DNA of 64,000 nucleotides from Phycisphaeraceae bacterium (GTDB taxonomy: Bacteria; Planctomycetota; Phycisphaerae; Phycisphaerales; SM1A02): positions 31,715-95,714 of the forward strand of contig JAHBWY010000010.1 in assembly GCA_019636735.1 (NCBI GenBank). Direction: 5' to 3'. The translations under genes and the position numbers were made by a program. Shown here piece after piece: positions 16,272 through 24,857 of this stretch (the stretch's first letter is position 1; the number at the start of each line of letters is the position of its first letter). Under the pieces are notes generated by a model, which worked only from the letters and a program-made list of their open reading frames with translations, made no database searches and was not told the origin of the DNA.

Positions 16272-18676
16272 CGAGAGCGCCCCCCCCGATCAACCTTCAG
16301 CGAGGGCTTGATGAGAAGCACCGGGCGCTGAAGGAGGGAGTTCTCCACGACGATCACGGGCATGATGGACGGTCGCTGCGCGATCTCGTTCGTCATGCGT
16401 CGTCGGAGACCTTCCAACTCGCTCTCCTTCTCACGGATCTTCGCATCATGGAACTCATGCTCCTCAGCGAGGGTCAAGGCATCTCGGTCGCGACGCAGCC
16501 GCGCGAGCTCACGCTCAGTCGCCTCCACCTGGGCGCGAAGGGGCGAGATGAAGAGAACCACCACGACTCCGCGTGTCCTGTCGAGACTCGCGCTGAGCTG
16601 TCCGCCAGCGTGGGACGCGGTCGCTTGCGTGGGGTCGGTTGAGGTCGGAGAGGTGGTCCATCCCGGCGCGGGCTCAAGACGCAGCGTCAGTTCGGGCGAT
16701 GGCGGGTCCAGCAGCACGGTGGCCTCGGTCCCGCGGTGAAGTTCGAGAGAGAGCGTGCGCGGGCTGGCGGAGAGCCGTTGGATCGAACCGTCGGAGAGGG
16801 TGACCACGATGGTCATGACCGAGATTGCGGTGTCAGCCTGACTCAGCCATCGCTCGTGCGTGCGTGGCGCGTTGGTGCCATCCCATTGGATGAAGAGTTG
16901 GGCATCCACTGGCACGATGGTGGCCATCGCGCGCGGCTGATCCGGTGGCCCCGCGGCGATCAGGATGATCGAGTGAGGTTCTGTCCCCCGCTGTGTCGAG
17001 ACGGCGGAGAGTTCGCGCGGCAACTCGATGGCCATCGACTGGATGGGCGCACGGAGCGTCACGAGGAGTTGGCGATCGGCCTCGATCGATCCGAGGATTG
17101 GCGAGACTCGACGCTGGAAGCGCTCGAAGGGAATCACCACCTCGGCACCGGTCACGGGAGTGGTCGCCGGTGGAACGGCTGGTGGTCGCGCGGACGGCGG
17201 CGGTGTCGACTCAGGGGGGCCGGACTGCCCCGCGAGTTCACCCGAGGGCGCTGCTGGACCATTCGGTGATGGTGGTGCCGTGGTCGAAGCCGGCGCGTCG
17301 GTGCGACCATCACCTTCGCGTGAAACCGCGCGCGCCTGGTTGTCGGCGGCACTCTCTGGTGGCCGGGCCTTGGCCAACATCTCCTGTGTGAGCCGCTCGA
17401 TCGTCTTCGTCGCCTGCGTGGAGTCGTCACGAGCCTTGGCAAGATCGACCTCGAGCATCCTGGCCCGCGCCTCTTCGGAGTGAAGGGCGCGCTCTCCATC
17501 GCGGAGGGCCTGCGTCAATGCTTCGATCTCCCGACGAGCGGCCTGAAGGTCGAGGCGAGCGCTGTTCAACTCGGCGGCGAGGGGTTCGGAGCCGAAGGGC
17601 TTCCATGAGCGATCGATCGCGAGGGCGGCTGCGGCGGTGAGGAGCGCAACGACCGCCACCAACGCGATGGTCTGCGCGACTCGCGCCGAAGACCTTCGGG
17701 GTGAGACGGCCGCGATCGCAGGCCTCGGCTCGTTGACGCGCGCTCCGGGCGCCGCCACGGCAAGGTTCGGCGCGGAGTCTTGCACCATCCCCTGCCCCGG
17801 CGACTCTGATGACCGCGCGCGCTGCGCCCGCTCGGCCACGCGCTGCGCCTTCGTTTCTTCAACCAGATCACTCCACCACGCGGCGTGACCCTCGCGCGCG
17901 AGCTCCGCGTAGCGCCCATGGCCTGCACGCAGGCCCTTCACTCGAGTTTCGCGAAGATCAAGGAAGAGACCGTTGGCGCGGCGCGACGCCTCGAGCGCGG
18001 CTGGCGTTCCCTCAAGGCAGAAGCGCCACGCGCAGTGCACTCCGGCGATGGCGCTCTGGAAGTGCGTCGAGAAGGTGACGCGCCAGCGATCCTCTGGCGG
18101 CATGAGTGCGAGCGCTTCGTCGATGAGTTCGAGTGGATCGCACTCGGGACCGTAGATCACCGCCGACAGGCGCGAGGCATCGAGCAGGAAGCGATTCACC
18201 AACTCACCCGCCCAGCCCGCATCACCGCAGGCCCGCTCCCATGCCTCAGAGCGGCGCGGCGACACCGATGGACTCTTCGGAAGCGTGCGCGGCTCGGGAA
18301 TCCAGCGAGGCGGACCCTCGAAGCGATCGACCACCACGCCGGGCTGACGAAGGATCCACGCGGGGCCCGCGTGCGTGAGTTCGGCGCTTGACAGCACCAG
18401 AAAGTGCGCCAGCTTGTTCGCTCGCCCGCTCGCATCGGGGAGCGCCGGGCGCACGGACATCAGCACATGCTGGGAGTGACCGCCGATCTCCAGTCTGAGG
18501 TGAGAGAACGATGGTTCGGCATGAAGGGAATCGCCGTGCGGTCGATAGCCGCCCAGCGTTTCGAGGCGCTCCTCAAGGATCGTCGGCATGCCCGTGGTCA
18601 TGGCCACGGTGCAGAACCCCCCCGACTCCTGGCGGAGGCCGCGAGAGGCCGAGGTATGGATCAGTTCGAACGCCAT
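16268..18676 (-). CDS. GAP1-N2 domain protein (GTPase-associated), membrane-anchored
   Basis: An 802-residue protein. The N-terminal 130 residues match what I know of the GTPase-associated protein 1 N2 domain: start MAFELIHTSASRGL, then GGFCTVAMTTGMP, and SVRPALPDASGRANKLAHF. A middle helical domain (about 140-270) has the GAP1-M-like DPLELIDEALALMPPEDRW stretch. One membrane helix lies at about 330-354, followed by a coiled coil (about 360-440), a Pro/Ser/Ala linker and a beta-rich C-terminal region ending in another helical segment. The ATG at 18676 is 1 base after the GTPase stop, and the family start supports it. GAP1 proteins are known as partners of bacterial TRAFAC-like GTPases in predicted conflict systems. 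The membrane anchor and coil are notable. Confidence 0.75.
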   Translation of the reverse strand: MAFELIHTSASRGLRQESGGFCTVAMTTGMPTILEERLETLGGYRPHGDSLHAEPSFSHLRLEIGGHSQHVLMSVRPALPDASGRANKLAHFLVLSSAELTHAGPAWILRQPGVVVDRFEGPPRWIPEPRTLPKSPSVSPRRSEAWERACGDAGWAGELVNRFLLDASRLSAVIYGPECDPLELIDEALALMPPEDRWRVTFSTHFQSAIAGVHCAWRFCLEGTPAALEASRRANGLFLDLRETRVKGLRAGHGRYAELAREGHAAWWSDLVEETKAQRVAERAQRARSSESPGQGMVQDSAPNLAVAAPGARVNEPRPAIAAVSPRRSSARVAQTIALVAVVALLTAAAALAIDRSWKPFGSEPLAAELNSARLDLQAARREIEALTQALRDGERALHSEEARARMLEVDLAKARDDSTQATKTIERLTQEMLAKARPPESAADNQARAVSREGDGRTDAPASTTAPPSPNGPAAPSGELAGQSGPPESTPPPSARPPAVPPATTPVTGAEVVIPFERFQRRVSPILGSIEADRQLLVTLRAPIQSMAIELPRELSAVSTQRGTEPHSIILIAAGPPDQPRAMATIVPVDAQLFIQWDGTNAPRTHERWLSQADTAISVMTIVVTLSDGSIQRLSASPRTLSLELHRGTEATVLLDPPSPELTLRLEPAPGWTTSPTSTDPTQATASHAGGQLSASLDRTRGVVVVLFISPLRAQVEATERELARLRRDRDALTLAEEHEFHDAKIREKESELEGLRRRMTNEIAQRPSIMPVIVVENSLLQRPVLLIKPSLKVDRGGRSR

Positions 18677-18677
18677 G

Positions 18678-19994
18678 TCATGCGTTCCGTGCCGCCTCGA
18701 CAATGGACTGGATCGAGTCGAGGGCATCCGGCGAGCCTGCGCTCTTGTTGCTGCCGATGAGCGTGGTGCCCCAGCGAGCGATCGCATACGCGAAGGGGAC
18801 CGTGACCCAGCGCGGCTGGATGTCTCGCGGCCGGATGGTCAGGAGACCCGTGGTTGGGTCGCGCTGCGGGCTGGTCCCGAACGCGCTCACGGGAATGTAG
18901 ATGACGCGCTCGCACGCATCTTCCGCGGTGGCGACGAACTCCGGTGCGAAGCGAACGAGCATCTCGCGCACCGCGGCCGAGACTCGATCGACGCGCTTCA
19001 CATCGACGAAGCCAAGCTCGCGATCGCCACGCCGCTTGACCCAGTAGGGATCGCTCTCGATGTCCTCGGGAATGAGCTTCGACCAGGTGTCGCTCTTGCC
19101 CACCAGCACCATGAGCACCTTTCGCAGGCGCTCAGTGGCTGGCAGGCCCGAGTGATGACGGATCCGCTGCGCCATCTCCATGAGCAGGCGCTCCTGGAGG
19201 TCGGAGGTTTGCCCGTTGGTGATCTGTGGATCGCGACTCACGGCACCGAGGATCTCGCGGAAGCGAAGATCCTGTGTCGGATCGAAGAGGAACATCAGCA
19301 CGCTTGCGTGCGCGAGGTGCTGCGTGCCGGGCTGAAGGACGGAGTCGCTGCCGGGACGGAAGTGCTCGCCTGCGTTGTCGTAGAGGCACATCAGGTGAGC
19401 GCATTGATCCGCGGCGGCGGCGTTCGGATGGCGCCCCTGCGGCCTGATGATGAAGATGAACGGCCGAGGCAAGAGCATGCTGACGCCCACTTCGCGCTGC
19501 ACCGAGCGATACGGCCCCTCGGCGAGTTCAGTCTTGGCGATTGACACCGGCTCGTCCGTGCGGCTCGGCATGAAGAGCATCGCCTCGTTTCGAGCGAGCG
19601 GTGCCGAGGCGATCGGGTCGGCATCGACCATCGCCAAGGCGAAGTGCGTGGCGCAGCGACGACGCCACTCCGTGGCCGCCGCCGCGAGGAAGCAGCTCTT
19701 CCCAGCCGCCGGCGGCCCGGCAATTGAGTAAATGACAAGCGGCCGCTCCAGGGCCACCTGAGGAATGGTGAGATGGCAGCGTGGGCATGCGATCTCCGAA
19801 CAGATGCTTCCGAGGGGATCGATGGCATCGCCCGCAGCCGTGAAGCGCGAGGGCAGGAACCGCACTCCATCATCGGCGGTCAGCTTGGAGTCGCCCCTCA
19901 GATCGGGGTGCGTGGCGACCCATGGCATCTCATCGGCCCGGAATCGGTGCCAGCAATGAGGACAGGTGAGCTGCGCCAGAAGCTTGCGTGCCAC
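18678..19994 (-). CDS. TRAFAC-like GTPase with N-terminal zinc ribbon
   Basis: A predicted GTP-binding protein of 438 residues from the GTG at 19994. An N-terminal zinc ribbon uses CPHC (near residue 9) and CPRC (near 70). The P-loop GPPAAGKS is near residue 91, the DxxG switch-II equivalent DNAG is in LYDNAGEHF near 203, and the NKxD-like GKSD is near 298. This is the order of the TRAFAC-clade GTPases paired with GAP1 proteins. Start choice: GTG 19994 begins shortly before CPHCWHRF, as I recall for relatives. An ATG at 20126 would add 44 residues of Arg-rich sequence and collide with the divergent vWA gene. It is the first gene of the leftward operon, so it likely sets the regulation. Confidence 0.8.
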   Translation of the reverse strand: MARKLLAQLTCPHCWHRFRADEMPWVATHPDLRGDSKLTADDGVRFLPSRFTAAGDAIDPLGSICSEIACPRCHLTIPQVALERPLVIYSIAGPPAAGKSCFLAAAATEWRRRCATHFALAMVDADPIASAPLARNEAMLFMPSRTDEPVSIAKTELAEGPYRSVQREVGVSMLLPRPFIFIIRPQGRHPNAAAADQCAHLMCLYDNAGEHFRPGSDSVLQPGTQHLAHASVLMFLFDPTQDLRFREILGAVSRDPQITNGQTSDLQERLLMEMAQRIRHHSGLPATERLRKVLMVLVGKSDTWSKLIPEDIESDPYWVKRRGDRELGFVDVKRVDRVSAAVREMLVRFAPEFVATAEDACERVIYIPVSAFGTSPQRDPTTGLLTIRPRDIQPRWVTVPFAYAIARWGTTLIGSNKSAGSPDALDSIQSIVEAARNA

Positions 19995-20124
19995 CGTGCG
20001 TATAAGGTAGCGAGCGGGCGGCGTTTCACCTTGCTTGCGGAGGGAAACACGCGCCGCGAAATCGACGAGGACCGAGCCGTCTATCCGGCGTGTCGGTCTG
20101 ATGGGATGCTTCGAGACAGCCCGC

Positions 20125-21120
20125 ATGAGCCGCGTTGCCGAGCTTCCACCTCGACCTCCCCCCTGGGTCATCCTGCGCGCCTATGGACAAGGTGCGCGGC
20201 GCCTGGGAGTGATGGCGATTGCGCTCTTTGTCTTGCTGGCGCTCTTGCTTCTATCGCCCAGCGAAACGGCCGGCGGTGGGAGTGGCGGAGGCGAGGGCGG
20301 TGGCACCGGAACTGGTGTTGGCATCGGTGCGGGACCAGGAAGTGGCGCTGGCTTCTTGGCGAGCGGTGGGACAGGTGGGGGCGCTTCGACAGGTGATCTC
20401 GCCGCGAGCGCAGAGACGAACTCGGAGAGCGCCGAGCCGGCGGCGAGTGCGCCGGCGTCGCCTGCCGCGGCTGCATCGAGAGCGCCGGTGCGCATCGGGT
20501 TCACCGCCGCGGAGGAGCAGGTCGCCGAGCCTACGCCGGTGGCGGTGACACCAGCCGGAGGCGCGGCGTCGGGAGGTTCGACGGCGGGTGGCGGCGGCCG
20601 TGGCGATGCGCCGTCCTTCATGGGAGTCACGGGGCGAGGATCGCGCGTCGTCTATGTCATCGACTGTAGCGGCAGCATGAGCACGGGAAATCGCTTTGCC
20701 CATGCTCGATACGAACTGAAGCAGTCCATTCGTGCCCTGCCCCGTGATGGCGAGTTTTTCGTGATCTTCTTCGATCACGAGTCGCATCCGATGCCCGCGC
20801 AGGCGCTCGTCCGCGCGACTCCAGCCACCATCGATCGCTACAGCAAGTGGATCGACGAGCAGCGGCCGCTCGGAGGGACCGACCCGACCGAGGCGATGAA
20901 GTATGCGATCGGGCTGGCACCGGACACGATCTTCCTGATGAGCGACGGCATCTTTGCGGAGTCCGCCGCGACTGAGATCAGGGCCGCGAATCGAAGGAAC
21001 ATCTCGATCTGCACCATCGCGTTCCATGACCCGAGTGGCGGACCGCTCCTTGAGCGCATCGCCAGGGAGAACGAGGGAACCTATCGATTTGTGGCGCCGC
21101 CTTCGGCGCGGGCTCCGTGA
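20125..21120 (+). CDS. Membrane-anchored von Willebrand factor A (vWA) domain protein
   Basis: A 331-residue protein. One membrane helix (about 30-48) is followed by a long Gly/Ser/Ala-rich flexible region (50-160) and a vWA domain (about 170-331). The MIDAS motif DCSGS starts at residue 180, with the conserved Thr in LGGTDPTEA and the Asp in LMSDGIF. vWA domains bind protein ligands through a metal ion. It is transcribed divergently from the GTPase operon, with starts about 130 bases apart if the GTPase begins at 19994. vWA proteins recur with GAP1/GTPase systems, so it is a candidate component. It may alternatively be unrelated. Confidence 0.8.
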   Translation: MSRVAELPPRPPPWVILRAYGQGARRLGVMAIALFVLLALLLLSPSETAGGGSGGGEGGGTGTGVGIGAGPGSGAGFLASGGTGGGASTGDLAASAETNSESAEPAASAPASPAAAASRAPVRIGFTAAEEQVAEPTPVAVTPAGGAASGGSTAGGGGRGDAPSFMGVTGRGSRVVYVIDCSGSMSTGNRFAHARYELKQSIRALPRDGEFFVIFFDHESHPMPAQALVRATPATIDRYSKWIDEQRPLGGTDPTEAMKYAIGLAPDTIFLMSDGIFAESAATEIRAANRRNISICTIAFHDPSGGPLLERIARENEGTYRFVAPPSARAP

Positions 21121-21132
21121 CCGGGCGGGTGG

Positions 21133-22446
21133 TCACCTCGCCTCTTCGAGAAGTGACTCAAGCCACTCCTGACGACCGCTTTCGAGCGTGGGTTCCGGGG
21201 CCTCGCGCATGATCCGGTCGCAGTCGGCCAGTGACATGGTACCGGCGTCGATTCGACGACCTTCATCGTCGGCCCAGCTTCGATATCGATGTCGCAGGAA
21301 GGAGTCGAGTTCACCTCGCGCCCTGATCGCCGCGGCCATGCGAAGGCCGCGCGCGAACGCGTCCATGCCGGCGCGATGCGCGTGGAAGAGGTCGACAGGC
21401 TCGAAGCTCTCACGGCGACGCTTCGCATCGAAGTTGAGACCGCCGGGAGCGAGGCCGCCCGCCCCGAGCACCACCAGCATCACGCGCGTGGCCAGGGAAG
21501 CATCGATGGGAAACTGGTCGGTGTCCCAACCGAGGTTCGGAGTGCCCATGTTGGCGTCGATCGAGCCAAGTCGGCCGGCGACCGCGGCCATGGTGAGTTC
21601 GTGCTCCATCGTGTGCCCGGCGAGCGTGGCGTGATTCGTCTCCACATTGAGCCAGAAGCGATCAAAGAGATCGAAGGCGCGGAGGAACTCGAGGGTCGCC
21701 GCGACATCGCTGTCGTACTGGTGCGTGGAGGGCTCCTTCGGTTTCGGTTCGATGTAGAGGCGACCGCGAAAGCCGATGGAATCCGCGTGCTCCGCCGCCA
21801 TCCGCAGAAAGCGTGCGCGGTGTCGCTGCTCGAGCGCGACATCGGTGTTGAGCAGCGTGGTGTAGCCCTCGCGCCCGCCCCAGAAGACGAAACCGGCGCC
21901 GTCCAAACGCTGAGTGGCCTCCATGGCATGCTTCACCTGCGCGGCGGCGTGCATGAAGACGCGAACCTGCGGAGAGGTGGCGGCGCCTGAGACATAGCGC
22001 GGGTGGGAGAAGAGGTTCGCAGTGCCCCAGAGGAGGCGCACACCCGTCGCCTGCTGGTGCTGGACGCAATGGTCGACGACGGCCTGAAGGTGGCGCTCGC
22101 TCTCGGCGAGCGTGCGACCCTCGGGAGCGATGTCGCGATCGTGGAAGCACCAGAAGTCGATGCGGCACTTCACGAGGAACTCGAAGAAGGCGTCGATGCG
22201 CCGCTTGGCATCATCGATCGTGTCGCCTCCTCGCTCCCACGGCATGATCGCGGTCGGAGCGCCGAAGGGGTCGGCAAGGCCGTTGCGCATCGTGTGCCAG
22301 AAGCATGCGGCAAAGCGAAGATGCTCGCGCATGGTGCGACCCTCGATGAGCTCAGCCGAATCGGGGTCGTAGCAGCGGAACGCCAGCGGATCGCTCGAAG
22401 CGGGGTCGCTGAACGAGAGTCGAGGGACTTCCGGGAAGTACGCCAT
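21133..22446 (-). CDS. xylA: Xylose isomerase
   Basis: A 437-residue TIM-barrel enzyme interconverting D-xylose and D-xylulose. The catalytic pair is in WCFHDRD. Metal ligands are in IEPKPKEP, NVETNHATLAGHT, SIDANMG and WDTDQFP, all in family order. The length fits the long (class II) form. No xylulokinase, transporter or regulator lies alongside. It converges with the vWA gene; the 20 bases around 21117-21136 can form a 6-bp GC stem that may help terminate both. Confidence 0.95.
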   Translation of the reverse strand: MAYFPEVPRLSFSDPASSDPLAFRCYDPDSAELIEGRTMREHLRFAACFWHTMRNGLADPFGAPTAIMPWERGGDTIDDAKRRIDAFFEFLVKCRIDFWCFHDRDIAPEGRTLAESERHLQAVVDHCVQHQQATGVRLLWGTANLFSHPRYVSGAATSPQVRVFMHAAAQVKHAMEATQRLDGAGFVFWGGREGYTTLLNTDVALEQRHRARFLRMAAEHADSIGFRGRLYIEPKPKEPSTHQYDSDVAATLEFLRAFDLFDRFWLNVETNHATLAGHTMEHELTMAAVAGRLGSIDANMGTPNLGWDTDQFPIDASLATRVMLVVLGAGGLAPGGLNFDAKRRRESFEPVDLFHAHRAGMDAFARGLRMAAAIRARGELDSFLRHRYRSWADDEGRRIDAGTMSLADCDRIMREAPEPTLESGRQEWLESLLEEAR

Positions 22447-22485
22447 GGCGCGTGCAGGCTACGCGAGCGCCGCGCGGTCGACGGA

Positions 22486-23415
22486 TCAGGGCGGAGGGAA
22501 GTCGCCGCGCGCAATCAACGGAGCCAGCGCGGCGCCGGCATTTCCGAATGCGACGAGTGACACGGCGCCAAGTCGGACGACGGCGGCAAGAGTGGGCCGG
22601 CGCTTCCAGAGGTCTGGCGGCACTTCCGCGACGAGAGCGGCCAGTGGCGCCGCGACGGCGACGGGCCAGTGCCAGAAGGGGAAGTCTTCAGGACCGTACC
22701 CGGCGCCGATGACCGCAATGCCGACAAGGAGCGCCGCGACGAGCGGTGCCAGCGCGGAACTCGCGCGCACCGACGCGAAGATCAGTGAGAGAAGTGCGGC
22801 GACGACCGCGAAGAGCGCGAGGGCAGCCGTGTTCGTGGTCAGCTTCTCGAATCCGCTCGCAATCACGACGCCTGCAAGACCGGCGAAGGGAACAGCGACC
22901 GTGAGGCATGCGAGCGCACGGGAGGTTCGCGAGTGCCGCTCCGCGCCACCCTTGCGCCAGAGGAAGACGAGGACGAGCGCGAGAAGCAGCACGCACACGC
23001 CGATCCCGATCCGCGAGTTGGTGTCGCGGAGTCCCGGGACCAGGAGCGCCCACCCCGTAATGGCGCCCGCGCCGGCCGCGGCAAGCCAGCCCGGCATGAA
23101 CCACGCCACGAGCGCAATCGCCGCAACAGCGGGCGCGAACCACTCCCATGCCGTGGGCGGCGGCCATCGAAGTCCCTGCCGAGCATGGAAACTGAGAATG
23201 AAGACGAGCGCCATCGCTGGAACTATCGCCAGCCATCCGGACGCCCGGACCTCAAGCCAGGAGAGGAACTTCCGCGCCGCCCCACCGCCGCCTCCGCCAG
23301 CGCGGCGCCCCGCGAGGATGCGCAGCACTGCATCGATGAGCAGGAGAAGAAGCAAGAGCGCTCCACCCGCAGCCGCGGGGATGAGCACTCCATGAATGGC
23401 GATCTGCTGAGGCAT
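22486..23415 (-). CDS. Polytopic membrane protein, unknown function
   Basis: A 309-residue, very hydrophobic protein with roughly nine membrane helices. The first loop contains an Arg/Gly-rich segment (RRAGGGGGG). The ATG at 23415 begins MPQQIAIHG, directly before the first helix; an in-frame extension to 23496 adds polar residues and is less likely. Located 39 bases upstream of xylA on the same strand, it might be co-transcribed with it. No transporter signature is evident. Confidence 0.6.
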   Translation of the reverse strand: MPQQIAIHGVLIPAAAGGALLLLLLLIDAVLRILAGRRAGGGGGGAARKFLSWLEVRASGWLAIVPAMALVFILSFHARQGLRWPPPTAWEWFAPAVAAIALVAWFMPGWLAAAGAGAITGWALLVPGLRDTNSRIGIGVCVLLLALVLVFLWRKGGAERHSRTSRALACLTVAVPFAGLAGVVIASGFEKLTTNTAALALFAVVAALLSLIFASVRASSALAPLVAALLVGIAVIGAGYGPEDFPFWHWPVAVAAPLAALVAEVPPDLWKRRPTLAAVVRLGAVSLVAFGNAGAALAPLIARGDFPPP

Positions 23416-23523
23416 GGCGGGGCCGTCGCAGGAAGTGAGCGGATTCCAAGAGATCCGGCACTGTCGCCCATTCGCAGCGATCAGTGCCGGACCCAATGTC
23501 GCTCAAGATCGAGCGGAAGCCGA

Positions 23524-24237
23524 TTACTGCTCCAAGATGCCTTCGAGCGCCACAATCACGCGGACATCGTCACCCAGCGCACCATTCTCGACGCCGTAGC
23601 TGACGCCGAACTCGCTGCGCTTGATGTTGAAGGTCGCTTCGAAGCCAATCCTGCGTCCCATGCCCTTGTCCCCTGTGCCGGTCCACTCCACTCGCGCGGT
23701 GATGGGCTTGGTCACTCCGCGCATCGTGAGGTCGCCGGTGACATCGTAGAAGTTGCCGTCAACCTTCTTCGCCGATGTGCTCTTGAAGGTCATCGTCGGG
23801 AACTCCCGAGCGCTGAAGAAGTCGGGCGCACGAAGGTGATTGTCCCGCGGCGTCGAGGCGGTGTTGACGCTGTTGACATCGATGGTGATGTCGAAGGAGA
23901 GACCGTCGGCGGAGGCGCTGTCGGACTTGATCGTTCCCGTGACCGTATCGAAGCGTCCCCAGAAGTACGCCACACCGAGGTGTTGCACTCGGAAGAGCGC
24001 CGTCGAGTGGCCGGTGTCAACTTTGAAGGTCTCGACCGCTGCCGCGTGCGCCGGGGCCGCGGTGACAGCCGGAACGACCGCAGCGATCGTGGTTGAACGG
24101 AGGGAGCTCGACGCCATGGCCCCGGCGACGGCAACGGCCGCTGTGCCGAGCAGCGCAGTGGCGACGAGCGCAGGATGGCGACGCAGCTTGGCGGTCGCGG
24201 TGCGGATGATGCAGGTGGGAAGGGGTTGGTTCGTCAT
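23524..24237 (-). CDS. YceI-family exported lipid-binding-type protein
   Basis: A 237-residue protein with a basic N-terminus and a long hydrophobic signal (about 15-45), followed by a YceI lipocalin-like beta barrel. It opens FKVDTGHSTALFRVQHLG and has AYFWGRFDTVTGTI, SVNTASTPRDNHLRAPDFF, FPTMTFKST, the DVTGDLTMRGVTKP motif and GFEATFNIKRSEFGVSYG, all hallmark segments. The family binds isoprenoid or fatty amide ligands in the periplasm. The ATG at 24237 gives a complete signal peptide. It is monocistronic. Confidence 0.9.
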   Translation of the reverse strand: MTNQPLPTCIIRTATAKLRRHPALVATALLGTAAVAVAGAMASSSLRSTTIAAVVPAVTAAPAHAAAVETFKVDTGHSTALFRVQHLGVAYFWGRFDTVTGTIKSDSASADGLSFDITIDVNSVNTASTPRDNHLRAPDFFSAREFPTMTFKSTSAKKVDGNFYDVTGDLTMRGVTKPITARVEWTGTGDKGMGRRIGFEATFNIKRSEFGVSYGVENGALGDDVRVIVALEGILEQ

Positions 24238-24392
24238 GGAATTGGTCTCCAGTGATGGGATGCGAGTGTGACGGCGTGCAAGATGCCGGCCCGGCAGGAC
24301 CGCTGCCGCGTTCGAGCCCCACGATACCGACCGGGGCCGTGCAGGATTCGCCGCCGAAGGGACTCTGGATGTTGCGAGATTCGCAGGGCGAA

Positions 24393-24857
24393 CTACGCGA
24401 CGGCGTCTGCCCGGCGAGTGGGGCTCGCGGCACCGCGCGCCGGCTCGGGGGTAGCCCCCGTTCGAGGCAGCATGCGCAGTCGATCCGCCCACGCGTTCCG
24501 CTCGCTCTCGAGGAGGCGCGCCACATTGCGAGCGTGCGCCGCTTCGCGTTGCGTGGTGCAGCGGACCATCAGCCCGTGCAGGTAGACAGTCAAGCCATTC
24601 ATGGCCCCCGCGACAGGCGACGGCGCTTCCGTGCGGAGCATGGTGGTCAGCTCGAGCAGCAGGCCTCGGCAGATGGCCGCGCGGTCGTGGGCCTCGTCGA
24701 GCGCGTTGCGCTCGATGGCGTCGGCCGCGGATATCGCCGCGGCGATGGCGCCGTCGAGCAGCATGAGGCGCTGCTGAACTGGATCGGCCGAGATCAGGCT
24801 GGAGGCTGCGTAGTGGTTGGCGGGAAGGTTCGATCCCGATGAATGTGCCTGCGTCAT
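24393..24857 (-). CDS. fliS: Flagellar export chaperone FliS-like protein
   Basis: A 154-residue helical protein. The segment around NHYAASSLISADPVQQRLMLLDGAI is the FliS pattern (Y at the N-terminal cap, then a helix with LxxxDGAI), followed by helices of similar spacing. FliS binds flagellin C-termini and delays polymerisation until export. It starts within the last 4 bases of fliD (ATGA), the usual fliD-fliS order. The C-terminal 25 residues are low-complexity Ala/Pro/Arg. The ATG at 24857 is preferred to 24908 because it overlaps the fliD stop. Confidence 0.78.
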   Translation of the reverse strand: MTQAHSSGSNLPANHYAASSLISADPVQQRLMLLDGAIAAAISAADAIERNALDEAHDRAAICRGLLLELTTMLRTEAPSPVAGAMNGLTVYLHGLMVRCTTQREAAHARNVARLLESERNAWADRLRMLPRTGATPEPARGAASPTRRADAVA

